A stretch of 64,000 nt of DNA from contig JAHFWL010001196.1 of NCBI GenBank assembly GCA_021292165.1, positions 186,001-250,000 of the forward strand, in the 5' to 3' direction. This DNA comes from Shinisaurus crocodilurus (lineage: Eukaryota > Chordata > Lepidosauria > Squamata > Shinisauridae). Position 1 is the stretch's first letter, and each line of letters begins with the position of its first letter. Shown piece by piece: positions 42,752 through 53,880 of the stretch. The translations under genes were made by a program, and so were the position numbers. Under the pieces are notes generated by a model. That model was not told where the DNA came from, searched no databases, and saw only the letters and a program-made list of their open reading frames with translations.

Positions 42752-42886
42752 CAGCCTTCTTCAATCCAGTGCCCTCAAAATGTTTTTGACTAAAACTCCC
42801 AGGATTCCAAACCACTGACCATGCTGGCAAGGGCTGATGGTAGCAAAGTCCAAACCATCTGGAGGGCACCATATTGACGAAGACTG
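42752..42886. mobile_element. Buster-type hAT MITE
   Basis: CAGCCTTCTTCAATCCAGTG at the left is mirrored at the right by ATATTGACGAAGACTG. 8-bp duplication CACTAACC (42744-42751) and CACTAAGC (42887-42894), 7 of 8 matching nnnTAnnn. Interior AACTCCCAGGATTCC and GGGCTGATGG. Confidence 0.82.
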
Positions 42887-42894
42887 CACTAAGC

Positions 42895-45387
42895 ACTACA
42901 GCATGCTGGCATCTTAGCTACAGACCAGGCTAGATCAAACTGGGATGGACGTGTACTAGAAATGCATTTAGAAATGCAGCATCGGCCCCTTCTTTTGCCT
43001 TCCAAATTGATTTTGGCTGGGTGTCAGGTCAGAAAGAGATGGAGGGGGGGAAGGGCAATGACAACTCATGAGATGCAGAGGAAATCGTAAATGAAGCAGA
43101 GGTCTTTAAACTTTCTTCAGAGTTAATAGAGCGCGAGTGGACATTAAGGAAACGATTCAAGATGCTTTTCTTCCTCACAAAGGTTCACGTCAGTGCAGCT
43201 TTCTTACACCCCAACCTCATTACTTTAATTACAGTGTAGAAATCAGAGAGTGCAATAAGGAGCAAAAAAATATATAAATTGAATAAATACATACGGGGTG
43301 GAGGTTTAAAGCATCATGAAGAGTACAGGCATATATCAGGGCGTACCACCTCAGGTTGGCAGTGGTGGTGGTTATTTTGCCATTCCAAATTCCTAAAATG
43401 AGAACTACTCATCTTATGATTTGCTCAGAAACTGCATTGTGAATTTCCATGTTAGCAGTAGGGGCTATCTAGAATTGACAGCACTGGTATTGGAACGGTC
43501 CATACAATTTGGATGAACCACACAGTGTATAAGGCTGTAATCCTATGCATGTTTAGACAGAAATAAGTCCTACAACTCCCAACATGGGGGAATGGCAAGT
43601 AGATATCACCTCATGGTGATGTTTTCCCCCCCCCAACTCACCCTGGTACCCCTTGATGGCTGGCTGCAGGACAACCTCTGGTTGTTATGCTTCAAGTTGG
43701 GCTGGGGATAGGCTAGCCCCAAATGACACTGACCAAGCAATACAGGAAGGGCCTATAGATGGTTCTGAAGGATAATCATATCATATCCATCTATCCCCCC
43801 CCCCCCCATGGTATCCCAGGCATAAGGAGACAAAGTAGATTTGGAAGCCAAATGGCTTCATCAGCTCCATCCCAATGATGGCATAACAGCCATTATGAGA
43901 TAAACAGAGAGAAATATTTTTGGCAGGGAATATTGACAGAAGGGCTGTTGCATTGCAGAGGCCAAGGTGCACCGTATCTGGAGTCAACCCATTTCCCCAT
44001 TTCCCCCCCCAAGGACTCAAATTTGTGATGCAGTAAAGAACAGCCCTCGGAGCTGTACAGATGTTCGAGAAGGCATTACAAATGGCTAATAACCCCCACA
44101 GCAGGTCTGAGTCTATTCTTCTTCAGCCTTCTCTGACTCTGTGCCCATCACCAATTATATTTGCATTTCTTCAAATTAGGTGCCTTTGATACACTGCCAA
44201 TATTTTAAAACAAGGCACTCTGGCAGGACATGCTTCCCTCTGGCCACTGGCAGATTGTGTGTTGCAGGGGGACACAGTCTCTTCAACGAAGGGTGGAGAG
44301 ATTCATTTTAAAGTGGTGCCTTCCCATTTAAGCAACTCCTCCGCCAGTGATAGCAAGGTTAAGTCAATGTGTGGATTTTTGGCTTGGAGGTCATTAGCTA
44401 TTGATGGATCTCCAGGATGTAATAAATCTCAGATCTTACCAAGGTGGTTTGAGGAGGAGGTGGGCACATTTAGTTTGCCACAGGGGAATGACAGATACAA
44501 GTCACATTGGGATGACAGAACATGTCAAAAAGAAGAAGAAAAGAAATAGGGTCGACATTTTGCTTCACTGATATTTAATACTGACTGAACCCCCTCAAAC
44601 TAAAATTGATCTTGTCCCTCAACTGTGACATGCCAACAGTGTCATTAACCTGTCCATTATACAAATCTAGCCTGCCGATAATTCCAAAACATACAGTGGG
44701 CTCAACTCTGAAACTCTAGTGTGTTCATAATTGAAAATGAAATTTATTACGAGTTCATTTCAGTATGGAGTGAACTTTTAGTTGCTTCTGTTTGTTTTTG
44801 TGACTGCTCAATCTGTGCAGCTGGCATGATCTGGAAGCCAAAATCAAGCCATATCCACCATCTTTGCACCTGCTCAGACCTTGTTTATTTTAAGTTGCTA
44901 GTACAGTCCGTACGTACTTGCAAATAGAACACATGTGACAATGACTAATCTGAGAGTCGTGTGTGATGCACAAGGATAGAAAAGGGAAGCCACGCAAAAC
45001 ATGAAGTTCAGTAATGCACATGTATGGAAATTATACTGTGATTTGAAAGCTAGGAATATTGGAAACACTTCTTCCAAGCCTTCTTTTAGCCGTGGTCATG
45101 AATCACTCACGCCTAATTCCGAATTACAGTGGGGTCAGCTCGTCCATCACTACCCTTAACTAGGGATTGCTTCTGGGAGAAAAAAAAATCCCGTTTGAAT
45201 TTCTCACTGGATTCTTGAGCTTTGAAATGAGTATGTTTTCTCAAAGTAAAACCAATGTGTTAGGAATCCTCTGCTGTTCCTTTAAAAAAAAAAAAACAAA
45301 TTCCAAATGTCTATACAGAGCCTTGTGCATACATGGTTTGCCACAACTTTCAGTTCCTTTGGTTCCTTTGTGTTTTCCCACACATAT
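42895..45387. other. Largest mostly repeat-free stretch, no gene recognised
   Basis: 43085-43300 (TTTAATTACAGTG, GTTAATAGAGCGCGAG, AAACGATTCAAG) looks like possible conserved DNA. 43527-43590 is a half copy of the AATCCTATGCAT MITE. C-runs occur at 43629 and 43796-43807. No coding frame has family features. Confidence 0.45.
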
Positions 45388-45580
45388 TTACTTATTTATT
45401 CATTCATTCATTCATTTCATTTTTATACCACCCAATAGCTGAAGCTCTCTGGGCGGTTTACAACAATTAACAAGACAGCCCCTGCCCGCAGGCTTACAAT
45501 CTAAAAAGACACGACACACAAGGAAAAAGGAATGGGGAGGGAAGAAGGGGGGAATTAATTATTCTGGCAGGGCTGGTAGA
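45388..45580 (-). mobile_element. L2 LINE 3-prime UTR fragment
   Basis: (ATTC)n/(ATTT)n tail, ATACCACCCAATAGCTGAAGC, CAAGACAGCCCCTGCCCGCAG. Lies head-to-tail with the longer L2 that follows. The UTR subtype matches the one inside 57244. Confidence 0.75.
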
Positions 45581-45584
45581 ATTC

Positions 45585-47065
45585 ATTCATTTCATTTCAT
45601 TTATATACCGCCCCATAGCCGAAGCTCTCTGGGCGGTTCACAACACTCTATACATAAAAACAAGATTAAAACATACAAAACAGTTTAAAAAATTAAAAAC
45701 CAAATTTAAAAACACAGTTTAAAATAACAATACAAAAGCCAATAAAACTGAGCCTACAGGTGACAATCCCCCCCGTGCTATTCCAAGCTCCTAACTAAAT
45801 GCCTTGGCATAGAGGGAAGTCTTAACCTGGCGCCGAAAAGATAGTAAGGTTGGCGCCAGGGGGTCTCAGTGGGGAGCTGATTCCATAACTGGGGGGCTAC
45901 CACGGAGAAGGCCCTCCTCCTCGTTGCCACCAACCGAGCCTCTCTTGGAGGTGGCAGTCGGAGGAGGGCCCCAGATGTTGAGCATAGTGTCCGGGTAGAT
46001 AACGGTTGGGAGAGACGTTCCGTCAGGTATTGTGGTCCTAAGCCGTGTAGGGCTTTATAGGTTAAAACCAGCACCTTGAATTCGCCTCGGAAGCATATTG
46101 GCAGCCAGTGCAAGCGGGCCAGAACTGGTGTAATATGCTCGGACCTTCCGGTCCCTGCAATAAGCCTGGCTGCCGCATTTTGCACTAGCTGCAGCTTCCG
46201 AACGGTCTTCAAAGGCAGCCCCACGTAGAGTGCATTGCAGTAGTCTAGTTTAGAGATCACCAGAGCGTAGATTACTGAGACCAGGTTATCCCTGTCCAGA
46301 TAGGGGCGTAGCTGGGCCACCAGCCGAAGCTGGTAAAAGGCACTCCTTGCCACTGAGGCCACTTGAGCCTCAAGTGACAAAGATGGCTCCAGGAGCACCC
46401 CCAAGCTACGAACCTTCTCCTTCAAGGGGAGTGCAACCCCATCCAGAACAGGTTGAACACCCTCCATCCGGTCAAAGGAACCACCCACTAACAGCATCTC
46501 AGTCTTGTCTGGACTGAGCCTCAGTTTGTTAGCCCTCATCCAGTCCATTGTCGCAGCCAGGCACCGGTTCAGCACATCCACAGCCTCACCTGCTGAAGAT
46601 GAAAAGGAGAAATAGAGCTGCGTGTCATCAGCGTATTGATGGCAACGCACTCCAAAACTCCGGATGACCCCACTCAGCGGTTTCATGTAGATATTAAATA
46701 GCATGGGGGATAAGACCGACCCCTAAGGAACCCCGTACTGGAGAGTCCATGGGGCCGAGCAACATTCCCCAAGCACCACCCTCTGGAGCCGGCCATCCAA
46801 GTAGGAGCGGAACCACTGCAATGCAGTGCCCCCCACCCCCAACTCAGACAGCCGCTCCAGAAGGATACCATGGTCGATGGTATCGAAAGCCGCTGAGAGA
46901 TCCAGGAGTATCAACAGGGTCATACTCCCCCTGTCTCTCTCCCGACATAGGTCATCATACAGGGCGACCAAAGCCGTTTCCATGCCAAAACCAGGCCTGA
47001 ACCCCGACTGAAATGGATCCAGATAATCAGTCTCATCCAAGAGTGTCTGGATGGCCCTGCACTAC
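45585..47065 (-). mobile_element. L2 LINE, 5-prime truncated, 1.5 kb
   Basis: 3-prime end at 45585 (ATTTC repeats, then ATACCGCCCCATAGCCGAAGC) and an A-rich UTR to about 45780, then ORF2 up to 47065 on the minus strand. The largest LINE copy in the window. Confidence 0.93.
45778..47065 (-). pseudogene. L2 ORF2 reverse transcriptase, one in-frame stop
   Basis: The L2-clade reverse transcriptase, which in intact elements primes cDNA synthesis at a nicked target. In order on the minus strand: FQSGFRPGFG, the catalytic-block LLDLSAAFDTIDH, WFRSYLDGRLQRVVLG, then a TAG at 46723-46725, MLFNIYMKPL, the YADDTQLYF active-site motif, WMRANKLRLSPDKTE, RSLGVLLEPSLSLE, SKLDYCNALYVGLP, LHWLPICF and LTYKALHGLGPQYL. 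The frame is the same on both sides of the TAG, which sits where the sister copy at 53560 has the Gln of a PQG motif. The end is frame-disturbed after WNQLP. The N-terminal endonuclease domain is absent. Confidence 0.93.
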
Positions 47066-47329
47066 CTCCCTCTCATCTCCCTCCTCTCAGCCTGCTGGAA
47101 TGGCTGCTGCTGGTGGCAGTTGAGGGAGGAGGAGCCTCCAGGAGGGCGGCCTTTCAGCAGGGCTTTACTGCTGCACACTTGGGTATTGATCAAACCCTGC
47201 AAGCCACAACCACCACAAAAAACAAAAACAAAACAAAAAACCCAGGCAATTTGCAACTCCCAGATTTGGGAAGACATTCAGATGAGAAAAATTTCCAAAA
47301 CATCCCTATGATTTAGTAATATCAAGGAT

Positions 47330-48774
47330 GGGTCATGGACAGCAGGCTAAGGTGTGCAAGGAATCAGGAACCAGGAACCATGATGGGACCTGCCAGCAGT
47401 CAGGACAAAAAAACAAGTTAAAATGAGTAGGACCAACCAGGAGGTAGGGCTGAGGATCGAAGAGCAAGCCAGGACTGGAAGACAAGGCAGGAAGCAGGAG
47501 CGCAAGCCAAAAGTAATGACTGAATTCTATCCAAGGGTACGGAGCATGCCAAAGCTCAGGGAGACCTTGTTGCTCAAGCAAGGCTCAGCTGGAACAGAAA
47601 GCCAGAACAGAAAGCCCTCTTATACTCCTTCCAGTCCAGGAAGATCCAAGTGGGAGGAGTGCGTCCACCCCGGCGGAGTCAAGGTCTGAAGGTGCTTCAC
47701 TGGGGGGCTGCCACGTGTAGTTCAATGGTTTACTCAATGGGGGAAGAACAGAAAGCCAGAACAGAAAGAACTTCCAATGGCCCCTTACGTGGGAACAGGG
47801 AGAAGGCTTGCGCGTGGGGGAGGAGAGAGGAGGCAGGCACCTGGTAAGGTGGGTCACGAGAAATGAGCCAATGGCTCAAAAGGGCAGGGACCCAGGTAAG
47901 AGCTTATTTAAGTTCCTGGGTTCCCGCCTTCGGTCTCTTTGCTCCTGTTTTTCCAGCTCCCTCCACTCCCGCCCTCTGAGCAGTGTAGGCTCCTCTGGCC
48001 GCCTGTTTCCTGGGGGCCGAGTAGGAATTTTGGCTCATTGTCTCAATTGGCCGGGGCATTGGGCGTGTTTCGCCTACTCTACACTGTGAAGCAGGGTAGG
48101 GAACTTTTTGAATTTGATTTCGATCCCGCCAGGGGGATCTTAGCTAAATTGGTCGCATTTGCGGGAAGTGCGGGTTTAGGCAGGAGCAATTAGGGTTATG
48201 GCGATCATCCAGTGGCACCTTTCAAGGTGACTGACGTTTACCCAAGGCTGCCTTCGCCAATGCCATGAGGCTTGGCACGAGGGAGATTGGGACGGCTTTG
48301 GGGTTTTACCTTTCTCACCTACTTTGGGAGCCTGGAGGCGCCAAAGTAAGGTGACGATGGTAAGGCCCTCCAGCTCCACATGGAGGGCAACTGGCCGGTG
48401 GCGGGCAATCCCGCCTCCGGTTCAGTTAGGATGTATTCGCCAAATATTGGTCTTTTACCCGGCCAAGGGCCGGGCTAGGTTAGAACCGCACTTCACCCTT
48501 CACAGATCTTCAATTCAATAAATGTGGCCCTGATTTGAAACCATATGCCCTGTGTCTGCCTCTTCTTTATCTCGCCTTTACATGCGCAAAGCCCTCTTAT
48601 ACTCCTTCCAGTCCAGGAAGATCCAATAGCCACCCCAAGTGGGAGGAGTGCGTCCACCCCGGCGGAGTCAGGGTCTGAAGTCAGGGTCAGGGTGCTTCAC
48701 TGGGGGGCTGCCACGTGTAGTTCAATGGTTTACTCAATGGGGGAAGCCGCACACAGATCCAGCAGCCCCTGACA
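47330..48774 (-). mobile_element. LTR-like retroelement region, compound
   Basis: On the minus strand it starts at 48774 with TGTCAGGGGCTGC, typical of LTR starts. A core promoter AGTATAAGAGGGC lies in two copies at about 48593 and 47616. Downstream of the second, a TC-rich tract runs to about 47330 without coding. Between the two promoter blocks is 841 bp of other sequence. In plus orientation this has an AGCTTATTTAAG box near 47900 and an AATAAA at 48517-48522, perhaps a second solo LTR. No gag or pol was found. Family not recognised. Confidence 0.55.
47611..48746. repeat. Direct repeats of 136 and 159 bp (duplicated LTR promoter block)
   Basis: 47611-47746 and 48588-48746 match almost base for base (AAAGCCCTCTTATACTCC to CAATGGGGGAAG). 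The main differences are two gaps of about 11-12 bp missing from the left copy. The left copy is also flanked by a 20-bp direct repeat, 47595-47614 and 47749-47768. Confidence 0.85.
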
Positions 48775-49604
48775 GTTAAGCTAATTGAATCTCACCTTAG
48801 TTTTCCTTAGCTGACAACAGTAGCATCGCACAGTGACGCTAAAACCAATCTGACAAAGTTAACAGTGGTATCACTGCAGGGAGGGAGATTAGTTTTTAAA
48901 AGTCACCTGCCTTCCAACCCAATAGGGAGAAGTATTGGGTCAAATGTAGGATATCCTGAGGGAGGCGGGGGGGGGGGCATAATCATTGCAGATGCAAACC
49001 TTTTCAGTCCTCAACTTCCAGCTCCTTTCTCCACCAGTGCTGCTGTTCAGCCATGTTAGGGTGATGCAGGCGGAAGAGCAAAGTGTGCGTCGCTCTACTG
49101 ATCAGTAGCTATTCTTCTCCAACATGAAGGTTATTAATGGCTATAATCCATCAAGTAATGGTCCCAAGGAAATGAATCTGCTGACAAGTGACCTTGCCAT
49201 GTCTGGAAAACGTAGGTGGCTGCCTGTTGACATAGCTATGGAGAATTTTTTTAGCAAGACGGCAGTGGAAGAGTGGGTGGGGGTGAGGACTCCTCAAGAG
49301 GAATGAATGTCCTGCCTCCTGCCTTCATCACACACCTCTGGGCTGCTCGTGTGGGTGCATCTTAGAACGTGATGCCTGAGATTCAAGTCAGGGTGCTGGA
49401 AGCTTAGAATGATTTCTCTGTGGCTGGGATGGGATGGGTCACTTGTTGTAATGTCTCTTTTCTCCTACTTTGACCAGTAGTGCAGTTAGGTAATTTTAGG
49501 CTCTGGACAATGTCTTATGATGTGTGTATATGTGTCTGTGTCTGTGTCTGTGTGTGGGGTGTGTGACCTTTGATGGTAATATATATATTAATTCACTTGC
49601 TGCT
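48775..49604. other. Unique sequence, no supported feature
   Basis: A G-run at 48967-48978 and a TGTGTCTG simple repeat near 49525-49560. No gene recognised. Confidence 0.5.
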
Positions 49605-50560
49605 TCAAATGAAATTTGCCCCCATTACTACTGTGTAGAAAACATTGTGGGAGGAATGGAGGGCATTGACAAAATGCAGCATGTCCAGAGAAGGGTGACC
49701 GACCAGGATGGTGCAGCAGGGTGTGGTGACCAGGGATGGGGAAGAGGACTCGAGGACTCGACTCGTGAGTCGGACTGAGTCCCCCCTCTGACTCGACTCG
49801 GACTCGAGTCCCAATATTTTTAATGGGACTCGAGACTTGACTCAGGACTCAAGACCAAGGACTCGTCAACATCCCTGCTTGATGCCACCTGCAGGTGCTG
49901 CCTGGACCCAGTTGCAGTAACAATCCAAGTTTATTTTTTAAAATAATTTTCCTAAAATGCAACCTTTCAGACATTTTGGGTTTGGCTGCCTCTGCCTGCC
50001 TGTTTGGGGTTCCCAGCCTCCTCTGCCTGCCTGGTCTCTTCTTAACCAGTTCCACAATTTGAATTGTCCAAGACTAAGGCCTCTGCCTGCCTGCTTTGGG
50101 GTTCCCTGCCTCCTCTGCCTGTCTGGTTATTCTGGGTTTGTCTGCCTGGTCTGTTCTTGTCAAAATCAGTGGCAGAGTTTTGAGATAAAAAGGCACACTT
50201 GTGCCTAGAATTTATTTAAGCCACACATCTGAAGTAGCCTTATTTTGTTGGGGAAAAACCCCATTGATTTTAATAGGGACTCGTGGAGTCAGCTTTGGGA
50301 GTGACTCAGGATTTGGGACTCGTGAGTCACCATTTTGGACCAAGGACTTGGACTCGGACTCGAGACTCGGGTCTAAAGACTCGTGACTCGACTCGTGACT
50401 CGAGACCAAGGACTCTTCAACATCCCTGGTGGTGACCAAGTCCCACGAGGAATGATTGAGTTGGGAATGTTTAGCCTTGGAAGAGAAGGTTAAGTTGGGC
50501 ACATGAGTGCTGTCTTCAGATATCTGAAGGAAATGTTCTTTTTCTGATCTTCCGAAGGAC
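49605..50560 (+). mobile_element. Diverged CR1 LINE fragment split by a hAT
   Basis: The left part (49605-49730) encodes IDKMQHVQRRVT, the right part (50437-50560) GMIELGMFSLGRE and VFRYLKEMFF-like residues, as in the CR1 C-terminal region. The hAT at 49731-50428 sits between them and carries its own target duplication. Confidence 0.7.
49731..50428. mobile_element. GAGTC-rich non-autonomous hAT element, copy 2 (inverted)
   Basis: A 698-bp element, CAGGGATG to CATCCCTG, with a perfect 8-bp duplication GTGGTGAC at 49723-49730 and 50429-50436. Opposite orientation to the 30836 copy. It also keeps the internal terminus (CAACATCCCTG, about 49868-49878), and it has one rather than about 2.5 units of the 91-bp repeat. 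The middle 49880-49960 differs from copy 1. Confidence 0.94.
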
Positions 50561-51014
50561 TTGTGTTCTTCTTTCACTTCAGAGGGCAGCTCCAGATGAA
50601 CCAAACAATGGGGATTGCAGGGAACGAGAGTTTGGCTGAACACTAGTCAAGGTTCACCAAGTTCCACCTCAAAACTCAGCCCTTCCCATTCATGAATGTG
50701 AGAATTTTGTTGCTGTTGTTCACATCGGAGAAGTTCACATTTAGCTGCACATTTTTTAAAAAAGTGTGCGCCGAAATGCATCCCATTGACTAAAGCATGA
50801 AAATGCATGTGCGTGCACATGCGCGTGCGCGCGCACACACACACACGCATGCATGCACACACACACACTCTTTTTAAAATGTGCATTTTTAAAGTTCACA
50901 TTTTTCTAACAAACACATTTTGTGAACATGACTGCAAGCTCAGGAATATGCATGGAATTTTGCCTGAAAAATACGTTTACGTGCATGTTCATGTTTGGGG
51001 TGTGTGTGCAAATG
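50561..51014. repeat. GTGCATTTT-type unclassified repeat plus CA/CG microsatellite
   Basis: 50750-51000 has GCATGAAAATGCATGTGCG, AATGTGCATTTTTAAAG and AACATGACTGCAAGCTCAGG. An alternating GCGCGCACACAC tract lies at about 50820-50868. Confidence 0.55.
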
Positions 51015-51180
51015 AGGGAGTTCTTGTTCAACAGACTTCTTCAGAGGGTTGGGCTCGCCTTTGCTGGATGTATATTTAGCTGGACGGCTGTCTGCCACAG
51101 ACAGTTTACTTGAATCCTGCATCCTGAATTGAGCAAGGTATTGAAGATCTCCAGGTGTCTGCCAAATTCCAACTCTGTTG
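51015..51180 (+). mobile_element. CR1 LINE 3-prime end, diverged
   Basis: AGACTTCTTCAGAGGGTTGG, CTGGACGGCTGTCTGCCAC, ATCCTGAATTGAGCAAGGTA and CAAATTCCAACTCTG follow CR1 order. The octamer tail is replaced by a TTG/TTGC repeat. Confidence 0.65.
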
Positions 51181-51619
51181 CTGTTGTTGTTGCTGTTGTT
51201 TTAATTAATTCCTAATCATGATACATTCACAAAACCAGATAATTCAGAATTCCAAAATCTGAGGATAGATTTGGATAAATAAAATTTTGGAAGTGTTCCT
51301 AACTCTCAATTGCTTTCAACTTCACTGTGCAAGTTGACCGTAGCCAGTAGGCTTTCAATGGGTTGACTCCAATGCTAAGTAGACCCATTGAATTTAATGA
51401 GGCTTAAGCTATTAATGACTAACCTAAGTCCCAATGCATTTGAATAGGTCTGTAGGACTAACATGAGATCCCATCTAGGGCTGCACTGAAATTCTCCCAC
51501 ATTTTTTTTGACCCTCTCACTCAATTTGATAGAAAAGAAATTGCTTTTGGAATCGAAAAGAAATTCAAAGGCAAAGAAAATCTCAGAGGAATTTTCATGG
51601 GTTGGGTTCAGGTTTCGGC
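51181..51619. other. No strong feature
   Basis: 51350-51430 (TGACTCCAATGCTAAGTAGACCC) may be a degraded piece of the AATCCTATGCAT MITE. The rest is unique. Confidence 0.4.
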
Positions 51620-51785
51620 TAGGGATGGGCAGCGAGCCCAGCACCTGACTCTCTGAGCGCTTGGTGAGCGCTCCCGTCGTGCGAGCTCAGCTCCAACAAG
51701 CGCCAGCTGAGGTGCTCGCCAGACTTCTGGGTTCCCTTCCCAAGCTCTAGGTCGTTTACGTCGAATACAGCATAGAACACTACGT
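51620..51785. mobile_element. Palindromic MITE, TAGGGATG family (one half)
   Basis: TAGGGATGGGCAGCGAGCCC, GGTGCTCGCCAGACTTCTGG, then TCGTTTACGTCGAATACAGCA. It stops before the central hairpin. Confidence 0.65.
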
Positions 51786-52027
51786 GTTCCTTCCTCCTCT
51801 CTCCCTCCGCAACTTCTCTCTGCCCCCATTCCGTCTTCCTTCTCCATGCAACCGGCCTGGTTCCGGGGTCGGCTGGTTCAGCGGAAGGAGAGGAAGAAGA
51901 AACAGCAGGCGGCATTCTCAGGGTGGGGGAGGAAGAACTGAGGGGATTTTCATCCTCCCCCTCTGTTGGCTTCATGGGCAAAAATCCCTCAGATGTGGGG
52001 TGGCGCCACTCGTAAGCCCGTTGAACT

Positions 52028-52028
52028 G

Positions 52029-52064
<36 letters not shown>
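52028..52064. repeat. (GT)n microsatellite
   Basis: An uninterrupted GT tract of about 36 bp. The surrounding 51786-52499 is C- and G-rich unique sequence without a recognised gene. Confidence 0.95.
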
Positions 52065-52067
<3 letters not shown>

Positions 52068-52499
52068 AGAGTTTGCCCTCCCCTACATGAATGGGAGGTC
52101 ACCACATTTCCTCTCTGCCTCCCTACCCCCGAGTTATCCCAGGAAAGTCCCCCAAAGGGGCTGGAGGTGAGGCAGCGAATTCTGCTTCCCTCTCCAGTTG
52201 TGGTTCTTCTCTTGCTGCTTCCCTAAAGGAACTGGAGGAAAGGACCCCGATCTTCTTCCCCCCCACCCACTCCCTACTAGGTAGGACAGGAGGGTCTTCT
52301 GCCTAAGTTGTGGGTGACGCTTCACACCCTCCATCAGGGAGTCTCCATGCCTTTCCCCCACACCCTGGGCTGGTTTAATGGGTCCTCGTGGGGTAAGACT
52401 TGCTTTTGCTGGGGCGTGTGTGTGTTGTGGTGGAGAGCTGATGTGTGTTTCCTCTCCCCCTTCCCTATAAGCTTCCTATAAAGGGCTGCCTTGTGTCCC

Positions 52500-53699
52500 C
52501 CTTATTTATTTATTATTTATTTATTATTTACATTTATTAATCGCCCATCTGGCCACCCTGGGCGATGTACATAGAATAAAAACAATAAAATATATTTAAA
52601 ACAGTATAAAAATTTTAAAATCTTAACCCACCCCATATTCCCGCCTGAACAGCCAGGTTTTTAATGAGCGGCAGAAGCTCAGCAGAGAGGGCGCATGGCG
52701 GAGGTCACTCGGGAGAGAGTTCCACAGTACGGGGGCCGCCACAGAAAAGGCCCTCTTCCTTGTCCCCACCAGTCTAGCTGCTCTGGCTGAAGGGACAAGG
52801 AGAAGGCCATCCGTGGCAGATCTTGTTGAGCGGCCCACTCTTGGTGTTGCTGGAGACGCTCCTTGAGATAGACTGGACCAGAGCCGTATAGGGTTTTAAA
52901 GGTCAAAACCAACACCTTGAATTCGGCTCGGCAAGCAACTGGTAGCCAGTGCAAATATTTCAGCACTGGCGTGATGTGATCTCGCCGGCGGCTGCCTTTA
53001 ACCAGGCGAGCCTCCGCGTTGTGTACCAGCTGTAGCTTCCAAACCGTCTTCCAGGGTAACCCCACGTAGAGCGCATTACAGTAGTCCAGGCGAGAGGAGA
53101 CCAAGGCATGAACCACTGATGGGAGCAGATGATTAGGAAGGTAGGGGCGCAGCTGCCGTATCAGATGGAGTTGATACAGCACCGCCCGGCTCACAGCGGA
53201 CACTTGAGCCTCCATGGGCAGCCTGGAGTCAAGGATGACCCCCAAGCTGCGGACCTGGTCCTTCAGGGGCAGATGTACCCCATTCAGCACCAGGTCAACA
53301 TCCCCTAACCTCCCCTTGTCCCCCACCAGAAGTACCTCGGTCTTGTCGGGGTTCAGCTTCAGCATGTTCCTTCCCATCCATCCAGCCACTGCCTCCAGGC
53401 ACTTGGACAGGGTCTCAACGGCCAACCTCGGTGAGGACTTGAAACAGAGGTAGAGCTGCGTGTCATCTGCATACTGATGACACCGCACCCCAAACCTCCT
53501 GATGATAGCTCCCAGTGGCTTGAGGTAGATATTGAATAACATTGGGGAGAGGATGGAACCCTGCGGCATCCCACAAGTGAGCGGCCGAGGGTCCGAAGCC
53601 TCCTCCCCGAGAACTACCCTCTGGTACCTTCCAGAGAGAAAGGACCGGAACCACTGCGATACAGTGCCTCCCAAGCCCTTCAGACAAAGCTGCTGCACT
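52500..53699 (-). mobile_element. L2 LINE, 5-prime truncated, 1.2 kb
   Basis: 3-prime tail (ATTT)n at 52502-52535, TAATCGCCCATCTGGCCACCC, a short UTR, then ORF2 to 53699 on the minus strand. A different L2 subfamily from the 45585 copy (distinct UTR, CTGGGCGATGTACA). Confidence 0.93.
52623..53698 (-). pseudogene. L2 ORF2 reverse transcriptase with a C-terminal frameshift
   Basis: One 339-codon frame contains WFRSFLSGRYQRVVLG, the CGMPQGSILSPMLFN motif (residues about 42-56), the YADDTQLYL active site (76-84), WMGRNMLKLNPDKTE, RSLGVILDSRLPME, SSRLDYCNALYVGLPW, LHWLPVACRAEF and LTFKTLYGSGPVYL. After ERLQQHQ the frame shifts near 52840. The true C-terminus (SATDGLLLVPSAR, RAFSVAAPVLWNSLPSDLRH) continues in the frame 52623-52838. 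The catalytic core is intact as read, but the protein is truncated at its N-terminus and frameshifted, so inactive. Confidence 0.94.
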
Positions 53700-53705
53700 T
53701 CATCT

Positions 53706-53880
53706 GCCCAAACTACATTAAAAAGTAGTGCCAGAATCCAGAAGTCGCTTTCCCCAGATCAGCGCGCGGGAACACGAGTTGAGCCGGGAAAAGGTAGGTT
53801 GAGCAGAGCTCAAGGGGGGGGGGGGGTCAAGCCCGGCAAGTTCACCAAGCTTCCAGCCCCCAATCAAGCTCCACGCATAG
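53706..53880. mobile_element. Palindromic MITE, TAGGGATG family (one half)
   Basis: TGCCAGAATCCAGAAGTCGC, TTGAGCCGGGAAAAGGTAGG, a G-run, TCAAGCCCGGCAAGTTCACC and AATCAAGCTCCACGCAT. It directly abuts the L2 5-prime end. Confidence 0.68.
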
